A DNA stretch of 64,000 nt from Saccharopolyspora endophytica (GTDB lineage: Bacteria; Actinomycetota; Actinomycetes; Mycobacteriales; Pseudonocardiaceae), in contig NZ_JAGPXE010000002.1 of the NCBI RefSeq assembly GCF_018070075.1, positions 62,001-126,000 of the forward strand. Reading direction: 5' to 3'. Both the position numbers and the translations under genes were made by a program. Positions 43,998-52,681 of the stretch are shown one piece after another (the stretch's first letter is position 1; each line of letters begins with the position of its first letter). The notes beneath the pieces are model-generated. The model saw only the letters and a program-made list of their open reading frames with translations, was not told where the DNA came from and did not search any database.

Positions 43998-44192
43998 ATG
44001 CGCCACACCGCTTTCCGCCAACGCATGGCCGAGGAGTTCGGCAGGGTCCGGTCCGAGATGCTCTCCCAGGACCACGTGTTCTCGGCCCTCGGGGGACGCA
44101 CCGTGGACCAGGCCCTGGAGGACGGCTACACGACCAAGGAGGTCTGGGCCGCGGTCTGCGAGACCTTCGAGGTCCCGGCCGAACGCCGCTAG
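43998..44192 (+). CDS. DUF3046 family protein (Rv2738c-like)
   Basis: This 64-residue soluble protein is entirely the DUF3046 domain: it begins RHTAFRQRMAEEFGRVRSEM, continues LSQDHVFSALGGRTVDQAL and ends VCETFEVPAERR. In mycobacteria the family lies next to recA-recX (Rv2738c), and here the recA gene is 1 kb downstream, separated by a DUF4383 gene. Function is unknown. It starts 8 nt after a TAGGCT element, implying a leaderless message. Its stop lies 14 nt before the stop of the convergent DUF4383 gene. Confidence 0.75.
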   Translation: MRHTAFRQRMAEEFGRVRSEMLSQDHVFSALGGRTVDQALEDGYTTKEVWAAVCETFEVPAERR

Positions 44193-44206
44193 GGACCGCA
44201 GCGGGC

Positions 44207-44938
44207 TCAGCCCCGGGCCCCGTCCTCCTGCTGGAAGTCGGCCCACGGGTTCTGGGCGCTGATCTGCTGCTGCTCGGTGCGCCCGGCTTCGCGGTAGTGG
44301 TCGTAGGCACGGCGGCGCTCCTGGCGCATGTGCTCGAGCCGGTCCGCCGTGACCCGTCGTCGCTGCTCAGGCGTGGCGTGGTTCTCCGCGACGGCGAGTT
44401 CGTCGGCGCACATCGGTTCCAGTTCGGAGATCCGCCGCTCGTCGGCGATCACGGACTCGGGGTCCTCCTGGACCGGTGGCTCGTGGTGGCGGTAGCGCAC
44501 GTAGGGGTTGTCCTCGGGGAGTCCGCCGCTGACCCGGCCGTAGAAGCCGAAGAACATCAGCACCAGACCCGCGACGAAGCTGAACACCACGTTGCTCATC
44601 GCGAAGGCGAACAGGTTCCACGGGGTGTGGAGCAGCCCGAGGTTGATCAGCCCGGACAGGAAGAACAGCACCCCGATGGCGGCCGTGGTGGTGGAGGCGA
44701 CGGGGCCGCCCCAGGCCGCGGCGGCGACCAGGACGGCGCCGACGACGATCGACACGACGGCGAGCAGGCCGTTGCTGGACAGCCCGAGCACGTCGATCCC
44801 GTCGGTGGTGAACAGCGGGACCCGGTTGGCGAGCCCGAGCACGCCGAAGACCATCAGGCACGCCCCGAACACGGCCGCGGCGACCCGGTAGAAGCGGTTC
44901 AGCGGGTGTTCCGGTGGTAGGTAGCGATCCATGCGCAT
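44207..44938 (-). CDS. DUF4383 integral membrane protein
   Basis: This 243-residue protein has four membrane helices (about 18-38, 55-75, 82-100 and 110-132) of the DUF4383 type, preceded by YLPPEHPLNRFYRVAAAVFG and with GLINLGLLHTPWNLFAF in the third segment. The cytoplasmic C-terminal 100 residues are charged and helical (RRISELEPMCADELAV and QRRRVTADRLEHMRQERRRAYDHY). The ATG at 44938 was chosen because GGAGG lies 8 nt upstream; a GTG at 44947 is too close to that site. Function unknown. It is divergent from recA. Confidence 0.75.
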   Translation of the reverse strand: MRMDRYLPPEHPLNRFYRVAAAVFGACLMVFGVLGLANRVPLFTTDGIDVLGLSSNGLLAVVSIVVGAVLVAAAAWGGPVASTTTAAIGVLFFLSGLINLGLLHTPWNLFAFAMSNVVFSFVAGLVLMFFGFYGRVSGGLPEDNPYVRYRHHEPPVQEDPESVIADERRISELEPMCADELAVAENHATPEQRRRVTADRLEHMRQERRRAYDHYREAGRTEQQQISAQNPWADFQQEDGARG

Positions 44939-45035
44939 TTCGGGCACCTCCTGCGAGCGAGGTAATCCCGAGTGTCCACCTGTGGTGCGCTGATCGCACT
45001 GTCACTCGACCAGGTGATGCGTCCGGCGTGTCGGC

Positions 45036-45065
45036 ATGACGCTCGAACATCCGTTCGCTTAGTAT
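45036..45065 (+). promoter_or_regulatory. SOS-controlled recA promoter with LexA box in the spacer
   Basis: ATGACG (-35-like, 45036-45041) and TAGTAT (-10, 45060-45065) are 18 nt apart. TCGAACATCCGTTCGC (45043-45058), which matches the LexA box TCGAAC-N4-GTTCGA at 11 of 12 fixed positions, fills the spacer. LexA bound here would block RNA polymerase. Confidence 0.75.
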
Positions 45066-45208
45066 GGGGCCACGGACCGGGAAGGCCCGCAAACCCCGCG
45101 AGTCGGATTGTCGGTCCCAGCCCGTAGCGTCTGAAACGACGTGAACGACTCGCTCCCCAGAGAGTCGCCCGAAGACCCGACTCGAAGACTTCACCGAGGT
45201 GGACCCCG

Positions 45209-46264
45209 ATGGCAGCAGCGACACCGGACAAGGGCAAAGCGCTGGAGCTGGCGCTCGCTCAGATCGACAAGCAGTTCGGCAAGGGATCGGTCATGCGGCT
45301 CGGCGACGACTCGCGGCCGCCGGTCGAGGTCATCCCGACCGGTTCGATCTCGCTGGACGTCGCATTGGGCATCGGCGGCCTGCCGCGCGGTCGTGTCGTG
45401 GAGATCTACGGCCCGGAGAGCAGCGGTAAGACCTCGGTCGCCCTGCACGCCGTGGCCAACGCCCAGAAGCTCGGCGGCACGGCGGCCTTCGTCGACGCCG
45501 AGCACGCGCTGGACCCGGAGTACGCCAAGGCGATCGGTGTGGACACCGACGCGCTGCTGGTCTCCCAGCCGGACACCGGTGAGCAGGCGCTGGAGATCGC
45601 GGACATGCTGATCCGCTCCGGTGCGCTGGACGTCATCGTCATCGACTCGGTGGCCGCGCTGGTGCCGCGCGCCGAGATCGAGGGCGAGATGGGCGACAGC
45701 CACGTGGGTCTGCAGGCCCGCCTGATGAGCCAGGCGCTGCGGAAGCTGACCTCCGCGCTGTACAACGCCAAGACCACCGCGATCTTCATCAACCAGCTCC
45801 GCGAGAAGGTCGGCGTCATGTTCGGCTCCCCGGAGACCACCACCGGTGGTAAGGCGCTGAAGTTCTACTCCTCGGTGCGACTGGACGTGCGCCGGATCGA
45901 GACGCTCAAGGACGGCTCCGACGCGGTCGGCAACCGGACCCGCGTGAAGGTCGTCAAGAACAAGGTCGCGCCGCCGTTCAAGCAGGCCGAGTTCGACATC
46001 ATCTACGGCATCGGCATCAGCCGCGAGGGCTCGCTGATCGACATGGGTGTCGAGCAGGGCATCATCCGCAAGTCGGGTGCCTGGTACACCTACGAGGGCG
46101 ACCAGCTTGGCCAGGGCAAGGAGAACGCCCGCAAGTTCATGCGGGAGAACCCTGACGTGGCCAACGAGATCGAGAAGCGGATCAAGGAGAAGCTCGGCAT
46201 CGGCGCCACCCTCGACGCCGAGGGCGGCGACAGCGCCGCCGAGCCGGCACCGGTCGAGTTCTGA
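45209..46264 (+). CDS. recA: Recombinase RecA
   Basis: RecA forms filaments on single-stranded DNA, drives strand exchange and activates LexA self-cleavage. The 351-residue protein has Walker [10 protein letters not shown], Walker [11 protein letters not shown], loop L1 [20 protein letters not shown] (here quoted to 20), and the L2 region [18 protein letters not shown]. The C-terminal tail ends with acidic and Pro/Ala residues. There is no intein, unlike the M. tuberculosis protein. The ATG follows a GAGGTGG site. It is preceded by a LexA-controlled promoter and followed closely by recX, as in most actinobacteria. Confidence 0.98.
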   Translation: MAAATPDKGKALELALAQIDKQFGKGSVMRLGDDSRPPVEVIPTGSISLDVALGIGGLPRGRVVEIYGPESSGKTSVALHAVANAQKLGGTAAFVDAEHALDPEYAKAIGVDTDALLVSQPDTGEQALEIADMLIRSGALDVIVIDSVAALVPRAEIEGEMGDSHVGLQARLMSQALRKLTSALYNAKTTAIFINQLREKVGVMFGSPETTTGGKALKFYSSVRLDVRRIETLKDGSDAVGNRTRVKVVKNKVAPPFKQAEFDIIYGIGISREGSLIDMGVEQGIIRKSGAWYTYEGDQLGQGKENARKFMRENPDVANEIEKRIKEKLGIGATLDAEGGDSAAEPAPVEF

Positions 46265-46281
46265 TCGACGCCTTGGCACGG

Positions 46282-46872
46282 ATGAACGACGAAGGAACGC
46301 GCCGGGGGAGCGGTCGTCGCACCCCCGGCGCCGAACCTCGCGACCGCGAGGCGGCGGAGAAGAAGCAGCCTCGCAAGCCCGAGGACCCCGCCGCGCAGGC
46401 CCGCGACATCGTGTACCGGCTGCTGGCCAGTCGCGCTCGTAGCAGGCTCGAACTGCGGCAGGCGTTGCTGCGCAAGGACATCGAGGAAGACGTCGCCGAC
46501 GGTGTGCTGCAGAAGTTCGCCGACGCGGGCCTCATCGACGACGCCTCGTTCGCCGAGGAGTGGGTGAACCAGCGCCAGCGCTCCCAGGGCCTGGGGCGCA
46601 AGGCGCTGGGCTTCGAGCTGCGGCGCAAGGGCATCGACGAGCACCTCGTGGAATCGGCTCTGTCCAACGTGGACAACGATGCCGAGGCCGAGCGCGCCCG
46701 CGAACTGGTGCAGCGCAAGCTGCGCAGCACGGGATCGCTCGACTACACCGCGAAGGTGCGCCGCCTGGTCGGCATGCTCGCCCGCAAGGGCTACTCCGAA
46801 GGTCTGGCCTACCGCATCGTCAAGGAGGAGATCGAGAACGCCGGCGACGCGGCGGACTCCGACTTCTCCTGA
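46282..46872 (+). CDS. recX: RecA regulatory protein RecX
   Basis: RecX binds within the RecA filament groove and limits its activity. The 196-residue product has an N-terminal basic/charged extension (about 1-40), followed by three helical repeats: VYRLLASRARSRLELRQALL, ADAGLIDDASFAEEWVNQRQ (D-D-x-x-F-A-x-x-W signature) and LVGMLARKGYSEGLAYRIVKEE. Only 17 nt separate it from the recA stop. The start could be the TTG at 46273, but the ATG at 46282 is preferred; no clear RBS is present for either, consistent with coupling to recA translation. Confidence 0.9.
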   Translation: MNDEGTRRGSGRRTPGAEPRDREAAEKKQPRKPEDPAAQARDIVYRLLASRARSRLELRQALLRKDIEEDVADGVLQKFADAGLIDDASFAEEWVNQRQRSQGLGRKALGFELRRKGIDEHLVESALSNVDNDAEAERARELVQRKLRSTGSLDYTAKVRRLVGMLARKGYSEGLAYRIVKEEIENAGDAADSDFS

Positions 46873-47010
46873 CCCCTGGCGGTTCCTGGGCCGTTGGGGT
46901 GAAACCCGGTGAATACCGTGAGCGGAGCTGATCGCTCTCCCTAGGCTCCAGCGCGCCGCGTGGATCGGCGCAGTGGACGTCGGTCGCGCTCGACGGACCT
47001 GGGGGACAAG

Positions 47011-47742
47011 GTGAGTCAGCCCGCGCGAACACCAACGCAGAACCCGTACGTGACCCAGCCGAAACCGAAGTTCGGCGGGCTGGCGTGGACGGCGCTCATC
47101 CTCGGCATCGTCGGGGTCTGCGGATCGATCCTGCCGATCCTGAACAACGCCACGGCCCTGGCCGCGCTCGTCGGTCTGGTGCTGGGCGTCATCGCGCTGT
47201 TCGGAAGCCGGAAGCTGCTGGCCGGACTCGGCGCTGTGCTGTGCGCGCTGGGGATCGCCGCCACCGCCGTGCTCCAAGGGCTCGTGGTCGCCGAGCTGGA
47301 CCGGGTGCTCTCCGGTGCGCAGCAAGAACAGCCGCCGCCGAGCGCGCAGGCCCCTGCCCTGCGGCTGCCGTTCGGCGAGCGGCACACCTGGCCCAAGGGG
47401 CGGACGATCTCGATCCTCCCGCCCGTTCACTACGAGGAGACCAGCCAGTTCTCCCGTCCTCCCGAGGGGAAGCGGCACGTCCAGTTCGACGTGGCGGTGC
47501 GCAACGGTGGTGACACCGCCTACAACGTCATCAACGCGACGATCACCGTCACCCACAACGGACGGCTCGCCCAGCAGCACTTCGGAGCGGGCGACCCGAT
47601 CCCGGTGGCGCAGCTGCCGCCGGGCGGAGAAGCGCGCTACACCGTGGTTTTCGAGATCGGGGCCGAGCCGGGCGAGCTCCGGGTCAGCGTGCAGCCGGCG
47701 TTCGCCGCTGAGGAGACCGCGCACTTCGCCGGTCCGTTCTGA
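47011..47742 (+). CDS. Membrane protein with DUF4190-like helices and an Ig-like exported domain
   Basis: This 243-residue protein is not assigned to a characterised family. It has a short cytoplasmic N-terminus with PYVTQPKPKFGGLAWTALILG, two to three membrane segments (about 25-45, 49-66 and 74-95) as in DUF4190 proteins, and an exported beta-sandwich (about 125-243). The latter has the pattern RHVQFDVAVRNGGDTAYNVI, like DUF4352/Ig-like domains. The GTG at 47011 was chosen for the GGGGGA site upstream. TAGGCT at 46942 could be its -10 element. The exported domain may bind wall or protein partners, but function is unknown. Confidence 0.6.
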   Translation: MSQPARTPTQNPYVTQPKPKFGGLAWTALILGIVGVCGSILPILNNATALAALVGLVLGVIALFGSRKLLAGLGAVLCALGIAATAVLQGLVVAELDRVLSGAQQEQPPPSAQAPALRLPFGERHTWPKGRTISILPPVHYEETSQFSRPPEGKRHVQFDVAVRNGGDTAYNVINATITVTHNGRLAQQHFGAGDPIPVAQLPPGGEARYTVVFEIGAEPGELRVSVQPAFAAEETAHFAGPF

Positions 47743-47780
47743 CTGTGGGACGTGGGTACCAGAACGTCGGTGGCGCGTCG

Positions 47781-47786
47781 TAGGGT
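47781..47786 (+). promoter_or_regulatory. -10 element (TAGGGT) of the HAD gene
   Basis: TAGGGT ends 8 nt before the ATG at 47795, with no Shine-Dalgarno. Confidence 0.45.
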
Positions 47787-47794
47787 TCCGGGTC

Positions 47795-48454
47795 ATGACG
47801 AAGTCGAGGAGCCCGCAGCACATCGTGTGGGACTGGAACGGAACACTTCTTGACGACAACCACGCGGTCGTGGCCGCGGTGAACAACGTGTGCACCCGGT
47901 TCGGCCGGGAGCACATCGACATCGACGAGTGGCGCACGATCTACAGCAGGCCGCTGCGCGCCTGCTACGAGACCCTCCTGCGGCGCGAGATCGCGGAGGA
48001 GGACTGGGCCGCCGTCGACGAGCTCTACCACGTCGCCTACCGGGAACTGCTGGACTCCTGCGGCATGACCGAGGGCGTGCCGCACGTGCTGCAGGACTGG
48101 GCGGCGACCGGCCGGACCCAGTCGCTGCTGTCGATGTGGTTCCACGACGAGCTGGTCGAGCTGGTCACGGCCCGGGGGCTGCACGAGCTCTTCGACCGGA
48201 TGGACGGGCTGCGCACATCGGTGGGAGGTGGCTCCAAGGACGAGCACCTGCGCGCCCACCTCAAGGTTCAGGAGCTCGATCCGGCCGAGGTGGTGCTCAT
48301 CGGCGACGTCCTCGACGACGCCCACGCGGCCGAGCAGGCCGGTGCGCAGTGCGTTCTGGTGACCACCGGCGTGATGGACCGCCCCAAGCTGGAGAAGTCC
48401 GGGTACCCGGTCGTGGACTCGATTCCGGAGGCCCTCAGCCTGATCGCGGCGTGA
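47795..48454 (+). CDS. HAD-superfamily hydrolase (phosphoglycolate phosphatase-like)
   Basis: This 219-residue phosphatase has the catalytic motif [18 protein letters not shown] (nucleophile in DWNGT, in which Trp replaces the common aspartate-hydrophobic residue), a helical cap domain, and the C-terminal [24 protein letters not shown] motif IV. The arrangement resembles phosphoglycolate and pyrophosphatase-type HAD enzymes; its substrate is not predictable. It starts after a TAGGGT element 8 nt upstream. It is convergent with eda and separated by a perfect hairpin. Confidence 0.8.
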   Translation: MTKSRSPQHIVWDWNGTLLDDNHAVVAAVNNVCTRFGREHIDIDEWRTIYSRPLRACYETLLRREIAEEDWAAVDELYHVAYRELLDSCGMTEGVPHVLQDWAATGRTQSLLSMWFHDELVELVTARGLHELFDRMDGLRTSVGGGSKDEHLRAHLKVQELDPAEVVLIGDVLDDAHAAEQAGAQCVLVTTGVMDRPKLEKSGYPVVDSIPEALSLIAA

Positions 48455-48457
48455 AGC

Positions 48458-48485
48458 CGGGGCGCCCGCCGGTGCGGGCGCCCCG
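48458..48485. terminator. Bidirectional terminator between the HAD and eda genes
   Basis: CGGGGCGCCCGC (48458-48469) pairs perfectly with 48474-48485 across a CGGT loop. It lies between convergent genes. Confidence 0.85.
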
Positions 48486-48489
48486 AGCA

Positions 48490-49158
48490 TCAGCGCAGCG
48501 CGGCGGCCTCGGCGGCCAGCTGCTCGATCTTCGCCCAGTCGCCCGCTGCCAGCAGGTCCTTCGGGGCGAGCCAGGAACCGCCGACGCAACCGACGTTGGG
48601 CAGTGCCAGGTAGTCCGGCGCGGTCGCCGGGCTGATCCCGCCGGTCGGGCAGAACCGCAGGTGCGGCAGGGGTCCGGCGATGCCCTTGAGGAACGGCACC
48701 CCGCCGCTGAGCTCGGCGGGGAAGAACTTCATCGCGCTCGCCCCGCGCTCGGCCAACCGCATCGCCTCGGAAACCGTGCCGGCACCCGCCAGGTACGGCA
48801 CGCCGGAGGCGTCCAGGTCGTCCAGCAGCCGGTCGGTGGTGCCGGGGGTGACCAGGTAGCGGGCACCGGCGTCGGCGGCCTGCTTGGCCTGGCCGACCTC
48901 GGTGATCGTGCCCGCGCCGGCGACCATGTCGGGCACCTCGGCCGCGATCCGCTCGATCGCCGGGAGTCCGGCCGGAGTGCGCAGGGTGACCTCGATGGTC
49001 CGGATCCCGCCGCGCAGCAGCGCTTCGGCCAGCGGGACGGCGTGCTCGGCGTCGTCGAGGGCCACGACCGGCACCACGGGTGCCAGGTCGAAAACGTCGG
49101 CTGCGGTGTTCATCTGCTCGTCCAATCGCGTCGGGGCGGTGGTTCCGCCGCTGGTCAT
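48490..49158 (-). CDS. eda: KDPG/KHG aldolase (Entner-Doudoroff)
   Basis: Eda splits 2-keto-3-deoxy-6-phosphogluconate into pyruvate and glyceraldehyde-3-phosphate. The 222-residue TIM-barrel protein has the catalytic base region [16 protein letters not shown], the Schiff-base lysine in AMKFFPAEL, and the phosphate-binding [11 protein letters not shown]. Its ATG overlaps the edd stop (ATGA), so both are coupled. An internal ATG (49113) would remove 15 residues not conserved in the family. Together with the adjacent edd gene it completes the Entner-Doudoroff branch from 6-phosphogluconate. Confidence 0.93.
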   Translation of the reverse strand: MTSGGTTAPTRLDEQMNTAADVFDLAPVVPVVALDDAEHAVPLAEALLRGGIRTIEVTLRTPAGLPAIERIAAEVPDMVAGAGTITEVGQAKQAADAGARYLVTPGTTDRLLDDLDASGVPYLAGAGTVSEAMRLAERGASAMKFFPAELSGGVPFLKGIAGPLPHLRFCPTGGISPATAPDYLALPNVGCVGGSWLAPKDLLAAGDWAKIEQLAAEAAALR

Positions 49159-50990
49159 ACTCGCACCTGCGGTTGCGCCTGCCCGAACACGCTCGCGCCC
49201 TGGTCGGCCCGGCCGACGGCCTGGCGGAAGGCGCTGAACAGCTCTCGGCCGGTGCCGAACGGCGCCGGGTCCGCCCCGCGCGCGGGTTGCCGCGCGGTGA
49301 GCTCGTCATCGGGAACGAGGGCTTCCAGCGTGCCCCGGTCGGCGTCGAGCCGGATCACGTCGCCGTCCTGGATGCGCGAGAGCGGTCCGCCCGCGGTGGC
49401 TTCCGGGGTGAGCTGGATGGCGGCCGGGATCTTGCCCGAGGCGCCCGACATCCGGCCGTCGGTGACCAGCGCGACCTGGTGCCCGCGATCCATCAGCACG
49501 CCCAGCGCCGGGGTGAGGCCGTGCAGCTCGGGCATGCCGTTGGCCTGCGGGCCCTGGTTGCGGATCACGACCACGACGTCGTGGTCGATCTCGCCCGCGG
49601 AGAAGGCCGCGGTGAAGTCGTGCTGGTCGTCGAAGACCCGCGCGGGCGCGGTGACGGTGCGGTGCGTGGCGGCCACGGCCGACACCTTGATCACCGCGCG
49701 TCCGAGGTTGCCCTCCAGCACGCGCAGTCCGCCATCGGGCGCGAACGGGTCGTCGACGCCGCGCAGCACGTCGGTGTCCAGGCTCTTGGCGGGGCCATCG
49801 CGCCACACCAGCTCCCCGTCGTCGAGGAACGGCTGCTGCCGGTAGCGGTCCAGGCCGGGCCCGGCGACGGTCTTGACGTCGGCGTGCAGCAAGCCCGCGT
49901 CGAGCAGCTCGCCGATCAGCGTCTGCACGCCACCGGCCGCCGCGAAGTGGTTGATGTCGGCGGATCCGTTCGGGTAGACCTGCGCCAGCGACGGCACGAC
50001 CGCCGACAGCTCCGAGAAGTCGTCCCAGGTCAGCTCGATGCCCGCGGCCGCGGCGATGGCAGGCAGGTGCAGCGTGTGGTTGGTCGAGCCGCCGGTGGCC
50101 AGCAGCGCGACCACGCCGTTGACGATGGCCTTCTCGTCGAGCAGCTCGCCGATCGGCGTGCGCCCCTCGCCCTGGCCGAGCCGCACGACCTGACGGCCGG
50201 CTTCCTCGGTGAGCGCCTTGCGCAGCGGGGTGCCCGGCGGCACGAAGCTGGAGCCGGGCAGGTGCAGGCCCATGACCTCGACGACCAGCTGGTTGGAGTT
50301 GGCGGTGCCGTAGAACGTGCAGGTGCCGGGGGAGTGGTAGGAGGCGGACTCGGCCTCCAGCAGGTCCTCGCGGGTGGCCTTGCCCTCGGCGAAGAGCTGC
50401 CGGATGCGGCTCTTCTCGCGGTTGGGCAGGCCCGAGGGCATGGGGCCGGCCGGCACCAGCAGGGTCGGCAGGTGACCGAACGCCAGCGCGCCGATGAGCA
50501 GACCGGGCACGATCTTGTCGCACACCCCGAGCATCAGCGCCCCGTCGAACATCTCGTGGGACAGCGCCACACCGGTGGCCATCGCGATCACGTCGCGGGA
50601 GAACAGCGACAGCTCCATGCCGGTGCGGCCCTGGGTGATCCCGTCGCACATCGCGGGAACGCCGCCCGCGAACTGCGCGACACCGCCTGCTTCGCGCACC
50701 GAGTCCTTCAGCCACGCCGGGAACTCGTTGTAGGGCTGGTGCGCGGAGAGCATGTCGTTGTAGGCCGACACGATCGCCACCCCGGGCTTGCTGACGCCGC
50801 GCACCGCGAGCCGGTCGGAGCCGCTGCATGCGGCGAAACCGTGCGCGAGGTTGCTGCAGGGCAGTTCGGCCCGGACGGGGCCCTGCGCTGCTGCGGCGTT
50901 GATGCGTTCGAGGTAGGCGGAGCGGGTCTGCTCGCTGCGTTCTGCGATGCGGCGGGTGACCTGCTCGACGACGGCGTGCAGTGGCGCCAT
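49155..50990 (-). CDS. edd: 6-Phosphogluconate dehydratase (Entner-Doudoroff)
   Basis: Edd removes water from 6-phosphogluconate to make KDPG. The 611-residue IlvD/Edd-family protein has the iron-sulfur cysteines in [40 protein letters not shown] and GVCDKIVPG, and C-terminal motifs [18 protein letters not shown]. It starts at the ATG at 50990 with GGAGG 5 nt upstream; the 51017 start is unsupported. An edd-eda pair is uncommon in actinobacteria, and it is notable next to a pyrophosphate-type phosphofructokinase in the same window. The zwf and gnd partners are not in the window. Confidence 0.93.
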   Translation of the reverse strand: MAPLHAVVEQVTRRIAERSEQTRSAYLERINAAAAQGPVRAELPCSNLAHGFAACSGSDRLAVRGVSKPGVAIVSAYNDMLSAHQPYNEFPAWLKDSVREAGGVAQFAGGVPAMCDGITQGRTGMELSLFSRDVIAMATGVALSHEMFDGALMLGVCDKIVPGLLIGALAFGHLPTLLVPAGPMPSGLPNREKSRIRQLFAEGKATREDLLEAESASYHSPGTCTFYGTANSNQLVVEVMGLHLPGSSFVPPGTPLRKALTEEAGRQVVRLGQGEGRTPIGELLDEKAIVNGVVALLATGGSTNHTLHLPAIAAAAGIELTWDDFSELSAVVPSLAQVYPNGSADINHFAAAGGVQTLIGELLDAGLLHADVKTVAGPGLDRYRQQPFLDDGELVWRDGPAKSLDTDVLRGVDDPFAPDGGLRVLEGNLGRAVIKVSAVAATHRTVTAPARVFDDQHDFTAAFSAGEIDHDVVVVIRNQGPQANGMPELHGLTPALGVLMDRGHQVALVTDGRMSGASGKIPAAIQLTPEATAGGPLSRIQDGDVIRLDADRGTLEALVPDDELTARQPARGADPAPFGTGRELFSAFRQAVGRADQGASVFGQAQPQVRV

Positions 50991-51168
50991 GATCGCCTCC
51001 GAAGGTGAGCTGGACAAACGGGCGACTTCGTTGGCGCCACATGGCGCGGGTCACACTAGTGGGTGTGGCCTGGATTTCACAATCGATCCAGTCCCTGAGA
51101 ACTCGTTCCCGCCGGACACCGACCGTGCGCGATCATGGTCGGGTGGACCCGACGGTGGAGGAGTGGTT

Positions 51169-51762
51169 GTGAGGATTCGCCTGCTCGCAGTGGCGGCACT
51201 GGCCGTCGTCCTGACCGGGTGCGGGCAAGCCGAACCCGCAGCGCCGCCACCGCCTCCACCCGCCCCGGAGGTCCCGGCCGCACCGCCGAGCTCCTCTGCG
51301 GGAGGCGACGTGGAGCTGGGCAGCTCGCCGACGCTGACCGCGATCAAGCAGCGGAAGCGGCTGCTGGTGGGTGTGCGGGCCGACCAGCCGGAGTTCGTCA
51401 CGCGCGACCCCGCGGGCGGCTACCGGGGCTTCGACGTCGACGTCGCCCGCGACATCGCCCGCCGCATCGGCCTGGATCCCAGCACCCAGGTGCAGTTCCG
51501 CCGCCTGCCCCCGACGCTGCTGCGCGACGCGGTCGCCGCGGGCAACGTCGACGTCCTGCTCGGCGGCACCGCGGACGTCCCGCAGCTCGCGCAGATCCCG
51601 TACGCCGTCACCGACACCGAGCGGAACCTGGTCATCAAGGCCGACGACCCCAAGCTCGCCGACGAGCTGCGAGGGATGCTGCGGGCCGCCGTCGCCGACG
51701 GCACCTGGCAACGAGCCCACGACCAGAACCTGGCACCCCAGGGGATCTCGGCGCATCCGTGA
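51169..51762 (+). CDS. Truncated amino-acid-binding lipoprotein (SBP_bac_3 lobe 2 missing)
   Basis: This 197-residue exported lipoprotein has a signal with lipobox VLTGCG, a Pro/Ala-rich linker, and the first lobe of a family 3 substrate-binding protein (KQRKRLLVGVRADQPEF, GYRGFDVDVARDIARRIGLD, VAAGNVDVLLGGTADV, IPYAVTDTERNLVIKADD). The sequence then jumps directly to the C-terminal helix normally found at the end of the protein (LADELRGMLRAAVADGTWQRAHDQNL). About 90-100 residues of lobe 2 are missing compared with the usual 270-300, and the gene remains in frame. It is convergent with gluD. The RBS GGAGGAG stands 7 nt before the GTG. It may be a degenerate relic or a mini binding protein. 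Confidence 0.7.
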   Translation: MRIRLLAVAALAVVLTGCGQAEPAAPPPPPPAPEVPAAPPSSSAGGDVELGSSPTLTAIKQRKRLLVGVRADQPEFVTRDPAGGYRGFDVDVARDIARRIGLDPSTQVQFRRLPPTLLRDAVAAGNVDVLLGGTADVPQLAQIPYAVTDTERNLVIKADDPKLADELRGMLRAAVADGTWQRAHDQNLAPQGISAHP

Positions 51763-51769
51763 CGTGAAG

Positions 51770-51802
51770 AGGCGCCTCCGGGAACGAGTCCCGAAGGCGC
51801 CT
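51770..51802. terminator. Terminator between the mini-SBP gene and gluD
   Basis: AGGCGCCT-C-CGGGA (51770-51783) pairs with 51789-51802 with one mismatch over an ACGAG loop. It lies between convergent genes. Confidence 0.75.
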
Positions 51803-51814
51803 GCTTCGTCCGGA

Positions 51815-52681
51815 TCAGGCGTCGCGGCCGGTGTCGTCGACGGCGACCGACCCCAGCTTGCCCTTGCGCCCTTGGCTCATCCGGCGCTCGGTGTAGACCG
51901 CCAGCCTGCTCAGCGCGTAGTTGATGAGGATGAAGATCGCGCCGACCACGATGTAGGTCTGGATCGGGTTGCCGAGGTTCTGGATGATCACCTGCGCCTC
52001 ACGCACCACGTCGACGTAGGCGACGATGAAGCCCAGCGAGGTGTCCTTGACGATGACCACGAGCTGGCTGATCAGCGCGGGCAGCATCGCCCGGAACGCC
52101 TGCGGCAGCAGCACCGTGCTCAGCACCTGACCGCGGCGCAGGCCGATGGCGTAGGCGGCCTCGCTCTGGCCCTTGGGCAGCGACAGGATCCCGGCGCGCA
52201 CGATCTCGGCGATGATCACCGAGTTGTACGCGGTCAGGCCGATCACCAGGAACCACATCGGCGACAGGTCCAAGCCCACCGAGGGGAGCACCCGGAAGGC
52301 GAAGAAGACCATGATGACCACCGGGATGCCGCGCAGCAGCTCGACCACGCCGACCACCAGCCAGCGGTACCAGGGCGCGCTCACGACGCGGGTGATCGCC
52401 AGCAGGGTGCCGATGACCAGCGAGAACACCATCGCCAGCACGGCTGCCGTGAGGGTGCCCAGCAGGCCGGTGCCCATCAGGCCCCACAGCGCGGTGAACG
52501 TGCCGTTGGTCGGGTCCAGCAGCGGACCCCACTTCTCGGCGGTCAGCTGGCCTCGCGTGCCCAGCGTGTAGAGCACCCAGCCGGCCACCGCGAGCAGCAG
52601 CAGCCCGACCGCCGCGCTGGCGACCAGCGAGCGTCGTTTCGCCTGCGGGCCGGGGGCTTCGTAGAGAACCGTGTTGGTCAT
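51815..52681 (-). CDS. Amino-acid ABC transporter permease (GluD-like)
   Basis: This 288-residue HAAT-family permease has a long cytoplasmic N-terminus, five or more membrane segments and the EAA-type loop EAAYAIGLRRGQVLSTVLLPQAFR (quoted in part as EAAYAIGLRRGQVL), which couples to the ATPase. It resembles the corynebacterial GluD partner of a glutamate importer. It is the last gene of a gluA-gluB-gluC-gluD run; its ATG overlaps the gluC stop (ATGA). The C-terminal 25 residues are cytoplasmic and charged. Substrate could be glutamate, glutamine or a related acidic amino acid. Confidence 0.88.
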   Translation of the reverse strand: MTNTVLYEAPGPQAKRRSLVASAAVGLLLLAVAGWVLYTLGTRGQLTAEKWGPLLDPTNGTFTALWGLMGTGLLGTLTAAVLAMVFSLVIGTLLAITRVVSAPWYRWLVVGVVELLRGIPVVIMVFFAFRVLPSVGLDLSPMWFLVIGLTAYNSVIIAEIVRAGILSLPKGQSEAAYAIGLRRGQVLSTVLLPQAFRAMLPALISQLVVIVKDTSLGFIVAYVDVVREAQVIIQNLGNPIQTYIVVGAIFILINYALSRLAVYTERRMSQGRKGKLGSVAVDDTGRDA

